DNA of 64,000 bases, taken from contig JANCYW010000006.1 of the NCBI GenBank assembly GCA_026184775.1, forward strand, positions 372,001 through 436,000, written 5' to 3'. The notes under the pieces are model-generated. The model was not told the DNA's origin, did no database searches, and saw only the letters and a list, made by a program, of their open reading frames with translations. The DNA is from Cyanidium caldarium. Lineage: Eukaryota; Rhodophyta; Bangiophyceae; Cyanidiales; Cyanidiaceae. This document shows positions 1 through 7,962 of the stretch, piece by piece (within the stretch, counting starts at the first letter, position 1; the number at the start of each line of letters is the position of its first letter). The translations under genes were made by a program, and so were the position numbers.

Positions 1-2740
1 GCAGCCGCGGCACGAAATCGCCCGAGTTGGTCACCCGGAAATGCACCGGCACCAGAAAGTCCAACAGCTGGGCAAACGCCGCATCGCCCGCTTTGGGTGC
101 CCCGAACGTGGTCAGCAGCAGCGACGTGCGTCCCAGTCGCAGACGCGCCGCCAGATGCAGCGCCGCCAGGTTGGCCAGCGCGCCGCCCAGCGAATGGCCG
201 GTGAGGAAGATCGGCCGCGGTGACTCCATCACCAGCTGCATCACTTGTAGCTCCAGTCGCTTGTACACCCGTCGATACATCTGGAAAAAGCCGGCATGCA
301 CCCGCGGACCTCCGCCCGGCAAGCGCCACTGCTGCACGCTCTGCGCACCGGCCGACACCAGTCCGATCACTCGGTTGACGGTGTGCTGCGCTCGCCATTC
401 CTGATAATCGCGCACGCTGGCGGCGATCTCTGCGTCGAGCGCATCGTCGTCGAAGCGCATCGGCACCATGGTGGCTCTCAGGTCGGCGCGCAGGTTCTTG
501 CGTGAGCGCGTGCCCCGAAACGCCACCACAATGCGGTCGGCAGCGGACGCCACCAGCCCGAAGGTGTCGCTGTCGGCGTCGTATAGCATGGTGACCGCGC
601 TGACGGTGAGGCGTGCATCGGCGATGTGACATGGAAACGGCTCGCCGGGATGAAAGGCGTACGTGGCCCCCGCCAAGTTCAACTGCTGCACCATGGTGTC
701 CACACAGAACACATAGCGACGCAGGCGGGGCACTTGCTCGGGCGGGATGTAGTCGGCTTGATACACCCGCAGATTCACCTCACCGGGCGCGGCGGCGTGG
801 GTGGTCACCTGTGCATCCAGCGTCCGCGGGATGCGACGCAGCTCGTCGACAGGCTCGGGTTGTTGCACTGGCGGCGGCGGCGGCGGCGGCACTGTGGCCA
901 GGCCCGACAGCGGCTGCAGCAGGCGGTCGATGACCTGGCGCGGATGGAGCACCCCGGTGCCCAGCCCCTGCAGCGGGTGCAGAAACGCCATCGGCGATTC
1001 TGTCTCGGCCGCTGTCGCCGTCGACCGGTGCGCCACTTCGCGGTCGCGCGGCATCAGAATGTACAGCGGCGCCGGCTCGGTGCAACAGTAGCGCATAAAG
1101 GTGAGCTCGAAATCCTCCTCCCGGGTGGCCAGACAACAGAGTAAGCGTTGCAGCACCCGCGGCGTCAACGGCGGCAAAAACAGCAGCACCATGGTGACGA
1201 TGGCCGCCAGCAGCATGCCGTTCTGCACGAAGATGTAGTTGGAGGTGTAGATGGGCTCGAAAGCGACGCCGCCGATAAAGTACACGGCGTTGCCAAAGTT
1301 GTATGCGCTCTCCGCTCCGGCGGCGTGCAAGCGGTTCAGCACGTACAGCACGGATGCGATGTTGTTGGGCAACAGAATGGACAGCAGCAGCGAGTTCACC
1401 GTGACCACCACCACGCTCAGCACCATCACATACAGGAATATGCGGAAGCCGAGCTGTCGTCGCCGGCTGGTCACGTAATTCTCTCGGAAGAGGTGTCGCC
1501 GAGTGCGCCGCAGCTCGTACACGATGAACACGATCACCAGCAGCTCGAAGAGGGTCAGCAGCGCGGTGCACACCCACACCTCGGCGTTGTCGATGGTGGT
1601 AGCGCGGTTGATGCGGATCACGCTCACCAGCGTCGCAAAGGCGATGCGGCTGGGGCTGGCGCGACACACCGCCGAGAACACGATATACATCGCGCTGAGG
1701 CTGCCGATCAGACACAGCTTGGGCGTCACCACACGCCACCAGGGGATGCGCTGGGTGTCGCGGAAGCGAAACAGATGCCCGAGCATCCACAGCGAGCCGT
1801 ACACGCCCCAGTAGTAGGCGACGCTGGCGGCGGCATCGAAGTAGTAGGCCAGATCGGGCATGACCAGTCGGGTGCGTCTCGGGTTGGCCAACTTTTGGAT
1901 CCACAACACCGGCTGGAACATCCACAGGAAGCACCAGGTGCTGGCCGCCACCGTGTACTGCACGCGGGTGCGCTGTGCGGCCGGTCGGGCGAACAGGCGC
2001 GCCGTGTAGTAGAGGTGCAGCAGCAGGGCGATAGCAAACTCGAGGACACCGACCACGCCGGCGGCGATGGTGAACGCGCCCTGCCACAGGTAGATGGCGG
2101 AGCCGGCCGCTCGCGCCTCCACGGCGATCGTCGTGGTGGTCGCCAGTTCCAGCGCCGCAAAAAACCACAACAGCACCAGCACGAGGTTCATCTGCGACGA
2201 GCGGAACACCTCGAACTTTTCCAGCGGCATTACGGTGCGCACCCGCATGTGCTTGCGCGCCTTTGATGGCAGTCGTCGCGCCGACTCCGTCCATAACAGC
2301 GCCCAGGCGAGGCTGGAGCTGTCGTGACGAAGCAGCGGGTCGGCATCTTTGGAGGGGCGCGAGGTGACCGCCTCGGCATCGTCATCCATGCTCAGCGCCG
2401 CGGGTGGTGCGGCGAGAGGCCCTCGATGGATCTCCTTGGGTGCCTCTGCGGAAGCGCGGTCAGCGGACATCGGATGCTGGGCGGCGGCGCCAACAAAAGT
2501 GGACGGATGGGTGTCGCTTATCCGGGCCGCAGAGGTGGCGGCTAGTTCCGCCTTGTACATGGAGACCATAGCGGTGAGCGCATCCACCTTGCTATCCACT
2601 GCCCGCACCACCACCCCCAGCGGCCTGAACAGCCAACGCACCGCACTGCCCACCTGTGAACGCTTCTTCGTGGCGGCCGGAAAGGCGTCGCCCTCCGATC
2701 GGTGCCGGGTGGGCGCGCCCCCGGCGCCACTTGAAACCAT
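1..2740 (-). CDS. Multi-pass membrane class 3 lipase (3' part missing at window edge)
   Basis: Probable membrane-bound triacylglycerol or sn-1 diacylglycerol lipase. The frame stays open from the stop at 3161-3163 down to base 1. The C-terminal alpha/beta-hydrolase domain shows the lipase-3 strand VVAFRGT (near base 510) and the nucleophile elbow TGHSLGG, with Ser850 if translation starts at 2740. The His and probably the last Asp of the triad lie near or beyond the window edge. Before it, residues of about 185-530 hold 8-9 hydrophobic segments, and between them lies a poly-Pro spacer. The first 180 residues are low-complexity and probably cytosolic. I chose the Met at 2740; Met at 2569 or 2389 would also work. 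The membrane half may be a Wntless/GOST-like seven-helix module, a pairing I recall from other protists, but this is not proven here. Confidence 0.85.
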   Translation of the reverse strand, partial: MVSSGAGGAPTRHRSEGDAFPAATKKRSQVGSAVRWLFRPLGVVVRAVDSKVDALTAMVSMYKAELAATSAARISDTHPSTFVGAAAQHPMSADRASAEAPKEIHRGPLAAPPAALSMDDDAEAVTSRPSKDADPLLRHDSSSLAWALLWTESARRLPSKARKHMRVRTVMPLEKFEVFRSSQMNLVLVLLWFFAALELATTTTIAVEARAAGSAIYLWQGAFTIAAGVVGVLEFAIALLLHLYYTARLFARPAAQRTRVQYTVAASTWCFLWMFQPVLWIQKLANPRRTRLVMPDLAYYFDAAASVAYYWGVYGSLWMLGHLFRFRDTQRIPWWRVVTPKLCLIGSLSAMYIVFSAVCRASPSRIAFATLVSVIRINRATTIDNAEVWVCTALLTLFELLVIVFIVYELRRTRRHLFRENYVTSRRRQLGFRIFLYVMVLSVVVVTVNSLLLSILLPNNIASVLYVLNRLHAAGAESAYNFGNAVYFIGGVAFEPIYTSNYIFVQNGMLLAAIVTMVLLFLPPLTPRVLQRLLCCLATREEDFELTFMRYCCTEPAPLYILMPRDREVAHRSTATAAETESPMAFLHPLQGLGTGVLHPRQVIDRLLQPLSGLATVPPPPPPPVQQPEPVDELRRIPRTLDAQVTTHAAAPGEVNLRVYQADYIPPEQVPRLRRYVFCVDTMVQQLNLAGATYAFHPGEPFPCHIADARLTVSAVTMLYDADSDTFGLVASAADRIVVAFRGTRSRKNLRADLRATMVPMRFDDDALDAEIAASVRDYQEWRAQHTVNRVIGLVSAGAQSVQQWRLPGGGPRVHAGFFQMYRRVYKRLELQVMQLVMESPRPIFLTGHSLGGALANLAALHLAARLRLGRTSLLLTTFGAPKAGDAAFAQLLDFLVPVHFRVTNSGDFVPRL

Positions 2741-3356
2741 AAGCAGAAAAGCGCGTCCGTCGCACCTAGCTGCTGCGGCACTAGTGGTGGCCTCCGGTGT
2801 CGCCCGTAGCGCGGCACTGCCGAGTGACCACGCGTCGCCCAGGGACCCAACCGCACGGGCCACTGTCCCCGCGTCCGATGAATCCCGCCCGCGCGTTCCC
2901 CGTTCTGCGGTTTGCGGGTGCGCCTGCGTGCGCTGCAAATCTGGATCGGTGATGGCGGCTCGCGAGCGGTCGATGGAGGACGCGCCCTCACACAGGGCAA
3001 GCACAGAGGTGCGGAGGTACGCCCTGAGGCGGGTGTCGGGAGCAGAGCACAGGACCGCGGTCAGTGCCCGTCTCTGCGGAGGGTAGCTTCGCTGAACCCG
3101 CTTGCAAGACGCAGTCTCTCCGAGGCAGGCTCCTTTGCGCTGCAGACGCCGTGTGCGTGCTCACTGCCCGAGGGCGCTTGCACGTTCTCCCCGACAGTTC
3201 GGTGGGGCGTTTGGCGCACCCGACCTTGTGCCATCGTCACTGCGTCGGCATGCTGAATTGACGGCCGCCCTTCCGCCCGCAGTCCGCTGTTCCGCCCCGG
3301 AGACGTCGTCTTCGCCGCGGCGCTCTCATCGGGAAGCGATCTCTACGCGGCGAGGC
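2741..3356. other. Divergent intergenic region
   Basis: Shared upstream region of the lipase and the tRNA deaminase. The deaminase frame is open leftwards to about 3102, but that stretch is Arg/Pro/Ser-rich and looks like translated spacer. I see no RNA gene or repeat. Confidence 0.5.
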
Positions 3357-4181
3357 ATGGCCTTCGCCCCATCGCTTGCGGTGCGGGCGCCGCAACGAGT
3401 CTCTCTCACAACCCTCCTCCGTACGATCACGGCCAGAGCGGGCTTCATTCCCGGGTGGCCTCGATGGAAGCGACGGTTGCGGCAGATTCCGGCGGGCACC
3501 CGCGGCGGCCGTGTCCGGTGTCCGCCGCGGCGTTTCTCAGCGGGCTGGGCACAAGAGCAGCAGCGACAGCAGCCGATCGACAAATGCCTGACCGACGTGT
3601 CGGCAACTACCGCGCTACCTCGCTGGGTGTGCTGCGATTCATCGGGTGTACAAGACGTGCTTTATATGCAGCAGGCGTTGCACATGGCGCGCGAGGCCTT
3701 CGACTGCGGCGAGGTGCCGGTGGGCGCAGTGCTGGTGGCGGTTTCGGAGGGCGGCGTGGCGACAGTGCTGGCGGCGGCGCGCAACGGCGTCGAGGGGCGC
3801 CACGACGCGACCGCGCACGCCGAAATGGAATGCATACGCAGTGCATGTGCGCAGCTGGGCAACTGGCGACTCAATCGGCGCGGCAGCGCTGCCGCCGACG
3901 CCGTGCCCTGGCGCACGATTCTATACAGCACGCTGGAACCGTGCGCGATGTGTCTGAGCGCGCTGCAGTTGGCGCGGGTGACCGAGCTGGTGTATGGCGC
4001 GCGGGACATGCGCCTGGGCGCGGTAGAATCGTATATGCGCCTGCTGCAACATGCGCCGCCCCATCCGTTCCACAAGCTGGAACGCGTGCGCGGCGGCGTG
4101 CTGGCCGCGGAGTCGGCCGCGTTGCTGCGGGGATTTTTTCGACAGCGGCGCCGCGCGTCCATCGCCGAGATGGACATCTGA
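3357..4181 (+). CDS. TADA: tRNA adenosine(34) deaminase, plastid-type TadA
   Basis: Converts the wobble adenosine of tRNA-Arg(ACG) to inosine, an essential step in bacterial and plastid decoding. The deaminase domain starts near residue 104 and carries the zinc/catalytic site HAE (154-156) and PCAMC (195-199), spaced as in TadA. The N-terminal 100 residues are basic and unconserved. They begin MAFAPS, with the early Phe typical of red algal transit peptides, so I start at 3357 although the frame is open from 3102. The C-terminal helix with FFRQRR fits bacterial TadA. A single-subunit, organelle-type enzyme is more likely than the ADAT2/3 heterodimer. Tail-to-tail with the next gene (83 bases apart). 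Confidence 0.88.
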   Translation: MAFAPSLAVRAPQRVSLTTLLRTITARAGFIPGWPRWKRRLRQIPAGTRGGRVRCPPRRFSAGWAQEQQRQQPIDKCLTDVSATTALPRWVCCDSSGVQDVLYMQQALHMAREAFDCGEVPVGAVLVAVSEGGVATVLAAARNGVEGRHDATAHAEMECIRSACAQLGNWRLNRRGSAAADAVPWRTILYSTLEPCAMCLSALQLARVTELVYGARDMRLGAVESYMRLLQHAPPHPFHKLERVRGGVLAAESAALLRGFFRQRRRASIAEMDI

Positions 4182-4264
4182 CACATATTTCAGAGGCGGC
4201 ACTAGGAGCGCAGCGGTGATTGGCGCGCCTGTCATAGAAGAGATGTCCGCTTCGCGCCTCTCCC

Positions 4265-5317
4265 CTAATCTGGCGTGCCTTTGAGCGACGGCGGCCGCGA
4301 CACCAGGAACACCTTCTTGCGTATCAGGTTGAAGCCGACGATCGCGCCGCATTGCTTGCAGCGCCGCTCATCGCGTCTCTTGCCGCTGGCACTGGTGAAC
4401 AAACACGTCACCTGTTGTCCACAGTTGGGGCAGGCGCCGCGCACTACTTCCGGCGAGCCCAGATCCAGATAGTTCAGCACGCGCGGCGTGAGAAAGTTGC
4501 TGAACCAGATGGTGCCCAACGCGGCGAGCATCATCAACAGACTGGCGCGCATGGCAAACTGGTCGTCAAAGGTGAGGTGAACGTGCCCTAGAACGTATAA
4601 ATCCAACAGGGCGAATCCCAGGAAAGACGACACGCATAGCAGCACGGCCGGCGCGTACATCAGCACGATCTTAAGACGATCCTCTACGGCGTCGCCGAAC
4701 AGTAGATACAGCAGGCGCTGATCCACCCGCGACTGCGAGTTCATCACCGTCTGGATGTCGATATTATCGGTGCCGCCCGCACCCAGCTTCTCCTTCAGAC
4801 TCTCCAGCTCCTCGGGGCTGAGGCGGAACTCGCTCAACAGTTTGCGGTCAAAGTCGCGTTGCTGCGTGGCCTGCACCCACAGCTTCTCCAGATCGTTCAA
4901 TCGGATCGAGGACGAGCCCAAGTGCTCCAGTTCGTCGCGCAACGTCTTGAATTCATCTTCGGTAAGCACCGGGTGCCCCTCATAATACGAGCGTAACGCC
5001 TCCAGGAACAGCGACTCCAGCGCCCCGCGGTACGAGCCCATGTCGGGCGTGCCACCTCCGCCACCCAGGCCGTACCCGCTGCCGCCGGGCCCGCCGGCTG
5101 CGCCCCACCAGTCGTCCGGGTCGCCGCCCGACTCGTCCCGGTCGCCACCCGGGCCACCGCCATCGCCCCGTCGATACAGCGACGCCCGCAAAGCACGGCG
5201 ACGATGTAGTCGCGGTGTCAGTGGCCTCCACTCGCGCGGACTATAGCTGTCGCGGTGATGCCGCGACTCGGGGCGCCTCCCCCGAGCCGGGTGAATCGGT
5301 GCCACGAACGCCCCCAT
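4265..5317 (-). CDS. PGRL1: PGRL1-like thylakoid membrane protein
   Basis: Related to PROTON GRADIENT REGULATION 5-LIKE 1, which works with PGR5 in cyclic electron flow around photosystem I. The match covers the helical motif YYEGHPVLTEDEF (PGRL1 has Y.SGNP.M.DEEY), two membrane segments, a loop with FSNFL, and a C-terminal pair CPNCG (Cys296/299) and CKQC (Cys320/323) resembling the zinc/redox cysteines of PGRL1. Met at 5317 gives 350 residues beginning MGAFVAP, a good red algal transit peptide; the frame is open to 5614. A Gly/Asp-rich linker (about residues 55-85) and an extra 45-residue helical region before the first membrane segment differ from land-plant PGRL1. It could be a paralogue within the family rather than the strict orthologue. 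Confidence 0.8.
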   Translation of the reverse strand: MGAFVAPIHPARGRRPESRHHRDSYSPREWRPLTPRLHRRRALRASLYRRGDGGGPGGDRDESGGDPDDWWGAAGGPGGSGYGLGGGGGTPDMGSYRGALESLFLEALRSYYEGHPVLTEDEFKTLRDELEHLGSSSIRLNDLEKLWVQATQQRDFDRKLLSEFRLSPEELESLKEKLGAGGTDNIDIQTVMNSQSRVDQRLLYLLFGDAVEDRLKIVLMYAPAVLLCVSSFLGFALLDLYVLGHVHLTFDDQFAMRASLLMMLAALGTIWFSNFLTPRVLNYLDLGSPEVVRGACPNCGQQVTCLFTSASGKRRDERRCKQCGAIVGFNLIRKKVFLVSRPPSLKGTPD

Positions 5318-5931
5318 CCACCCCAAGCAAGTGCCTGGTAGCGTATCTTCCGAGATACGACGTGCCACTGCGGTTATCGGTGTGCTCGCCCGCAATTGGC
5401 CCGAGCGGACGGTGCAGACAAGCGGCAGGCAACGGCGGTAGACACGGCGCGCCCCGACGAGGTTCCCGCACCGCAGGCGGTCCTGCACACCGCGCGGATT
5501 CCCTCCCAAACGCGGCGGCCGGAGGATGCCACAGGGCGAGTGTGCTCCCGTGAAGGGAAGAATGAAGAACAGGTCGGTGTTGAGGGAGATGCCGACAAGA
5601 GACCACCCTCTCAACAGAGGCTCCTCGGTGGGTGCACCGGATGCTGGTGCCTTGTCTCTCAGAGAGGATACTACTCAGACGCAACGCCATCTCGTGCGAC
5701 TCTGCGACAATGAATCCATATTCCCTGATCCCCTTTCTCCACCCCTCATTCCCTTGAACAGCTCCCTCCCACTTTGTTGTGTCCACCTGCCTGTCGGGTG
5801 GTCCAGAGACATCGACCCGTCCATCCGGCAGGGCACGGACAGGCGTGTGCGATGCATGAAACCGTCGGTGCTCGGGCACTCTCCGTTCGACACTGACAAG
5901 CACGCCACCTCAAGCGGGGGAAGGGAATGAA
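5318..5931. other. Divergent intergenic region
   Basis: Upstream region of the PGRL1-like gene and the patatin gene. Frames on both strands here encode low-complexity Arg/Pro/Ser stretches with no recognisable domain. A pyrimidine-rich tract lies near 5725-5770. Confidence 0.45.
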
Positions 5932-7908
5932 ATGGCTGTCAAGAGTCGACAATCAGCTACCCACGTAGGCGTGGTAGAGGAGCAGTTTACCCTGGATCCG
6001 CCGACTGGCATGGAGGCACGAAGAACACCGTCTCACCTCTTCCGGCGGAGGCGGGTGGCGTTCGTGGCCGCTCCGTCGAGACGACTGTCGCGGCTGTCGC
6101 GAAGACAGCAAGCGCGGGTGTGCGCCGAAAGGTCGCGGCGTGCACAGCGGCGGTTGGAGGCGCAGCTTTCTGAGACGCCCCAGTTGGTACTACCGGCGTT
6201 TCTACGGCACGAACGGACGGGGGCGGTGGAGCGACAACGACGGCTTCCCGAACCGCAGACGGCGTCAGCTGCCTCGCCGCCCGAGATGACGTCGCTACCG
6301 GCGCCAACACCCACCGCCGCAGCCTGGAACGCGTTCCTCGCCCATTTACCCACCCATCCCGTGCTCCAATTGTTACACCGACGGCGAGACAGCGGCTCGC
6401 GTCCCCGCCAGCGCACCGATCCGTATCGCCTCGCGTTGGCCATTGAAGGCGGCGGCATGCGTGGCAGCGTGGCCGCCGGCATGTGTGCGGCCCTGAAGTA
6501 TCTGGGTTTCGCTGACGCCATCGACGTGGTGTACGGTTCGTCGGCCGGTTCCATCTGCGGCGCGTACCTGGTGTCGCGCCAGCTGCCGCTGTACGGCGCC
6601 TCGCTGTACTTTGGCGACGTGGCCGACCACCGCTTTATCGACAAACGCGCCCTGCTCTATCCGTACATTCGGCGCCAGCACGCTCGCCCGGTGCTCGACC
6701 TGGATCTGCTGCTGGATGACATCATGGTGAACCGCAAGCCGCTCGACTGGGAGTCGTTCATCCGCCGCCACCAGCTGCAGCCGCTGCGGCCGTTGGCCAG
6801 CTCCTTGACGCGCATGCGCAGCACTGTCCTAGATGGTATCGAATCGTTGGAGCAGTTGCGGAATGCGCTGCGGGCCAGCGCTCGGGTGCCCGGCATCGCC
6901 GGCCCGCTGGTCACCATCGGCGACGAGACGTTCGCCGACGCCAGCCTCTTCGAACCGATCCCGTACCGCACCGCGCTCGCCGAGGGATGCACACACGTGT
7001 TGGTGCTGCGTACGCGGCCGTTCGGCGCCCAAGTGCCGCAGCGCGGCGGTCTGTACGAGCGCCTGGTGGCGGCGCCCGAGTTTCGGCGCTTCCCGGCGGT
7101 GCGCGAGCACCTGATCCGCGGCGGCCATCACCGTCTCTATCGTGACGACCTGCGTCGGTTGGAGGATCCGCAGTGGCAGCGGCACGCGGACGTGCGAGAG
7201 GCGGTGGGCGCCCGCTGGACGCCATCGCTACCGCCCGAGGCGTGCGTGCTGCCGATCGCCCCGCCGCCGGGCTCACGCGAAGTGCGCCAGCTGGAAGTGC
7301 GCCCGCCGGTGATATTCGCGGCTACGCGACACGGCTTCGAACTGGCGCACAACGTGTTGCAGGCTCGGTGGCAGTTGGCGCCGGATGCCGGTGCCCGCGC
7401 CGCCCGTCTGCTGTTCACCGATCAACTGCTGCAGCAGACGCTGCAGGAGAAGCGTCTGGCGAGCAGCCGGCGGGTGCGCCCGTCGGGTAAGCGTCGCGAG
7501 GGTATGGCGTCGCAGCGACGGTTCCCGTTGTCGGTGTTGTCGCGCCGCGCGGACACGCTCTCGAATAGGACATTGATGCGGACCGCCGCGACGACGACGA
7601 CGACGACGCGCTCTGACCGCAAAGAGATTGCATCGCCGCATCCCTTTGCCACCAGCGAGTACCTGGCGACGTTGAATCGCCCGCGCTCTCCTCATCGTCG
7701 CCGCTTCCCCTCCATGTCGTTGCCCATCGGCACGATGCACCTGCCCAGCGGCCTTCATCCGCGCACCATTTTGCTGCTGGAGCAGTGGCGCCGTATCCGC
7801 AACCAGCTGGAGGTGCGCGCGCCAGACCTACTGCGGCGCCTGCGCGATGCCGCCCAACACACCTTGCCGGACGCCACCGCCGTCCGACCGCAGAAGGAAG
7901 AGATGTAA
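5932..7908 (+). CDS. Patatin-like phospholipase
   Basis: Acyl hydrolase expected to cleave phospholipids or neutral lipids with a Ser-Asp dyad. Residues 165-400 carry the oxyanion-hole loop GGGMRG (173-178), the nucleophile motif GSSAG (Ser204) and, further on, the dyad segment FADASLFEP. The N-terminal 150 residues are Arg-rich and the last 200 are basic and poorly ordered, with an Arg/Thr stretch from an (ACG)n tract at about 7591-7609. The enzyme is longer than bacterial patatins (about 300 residues). Met at 5932 is the first in frame; Met27 is an alternative. The stop lies only 54 bases from the stop of DDX1 on the other strand. Confidence 0.88.
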   Translation: MAVKSRQSATHVGVVEEQFTLDPPTGMEARRTPSHLFRRRRVAFVAAPSRRLSRLSRRQQARVCAERSRRAQRRLEAQLSETPQLVLPAFLRHERTGAVERQRRLPEPQTASAASPPEMTSLPAPTPTAAAWNAFLAHLPTHPVLQLLHRRRDSGSRPRQRTDPYRLALAIEGGGMRGSVAAGMCAALKYLGFADAIDVVYGSSAGSICGAYLVSRQLPLYGASLYFGDVADHRFIDKRALLYPYIRRQHARPVLDLDLLLDDIMVNRKPLDWESFIRRHQLQPLRPLASSLTRMRSTVLDGIESLEQLRNALRASARVPGIAGPLVTIGDETFADASLFEPIPYRTALAEGCTHVLVLRTRPFGAQVPQRGGLYERLVAAPEFRRFPAVREHLIRGGHHRLYRDDLRRLEDPQWQRHADVREAVGARWTPSLPPEACVLPIAPPPGSREVRQLEVRPPVIFAATRHGFELAHNVLQARWQLAPDAGARAARLLFTDQLLQQTLQEKRLASSRRVRPSGKRREGMASQRRFPLSVLSRRADTLSNRTLMRTAATTTTTTRSDRKEIASPHPFATSEYLATLNRPRSPHRRRFPSMSLPIGTMHLPSGLHPRTILLLEQWRRIRNQLEVRAPDLLRRLRDAAQHTLPDATAVRPQKEEM

Positions 7909-7938
7909 GTATAGATAGGTATGGTGCGAGGTTGCGGC

Positions 7939-7944
7939 AATAAA
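7939..7944 (+). terminator. Possible polyadenylation signal AATAAA
   Basis: The AATAAA hexamer sits 31 bases after the patatin stop, in the short gap between converging genes. If used, the patatin transcript would end inside or next to the 3' end of DDX1. Confidence 0.35.
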
Positions 7945-7962
7945 ATTACCTGCCTGCAGTCG

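Noticed and set aside
1148-2266. Long + strand open frame, His/Gln-rich
   Set aside because: It is the mirror of the lipase membrane region in GC-rich DNA; the minus-strand frame has real lipase motifs.
7905-7959. GTAAGT at the patatin stop and TGCCTGCAG 54 bases later, resembling a short intron
   Set aside because: Splicing would run the protein into the antisense of DDX1 with no sensible sequence, and the patatin protein is complete without it.
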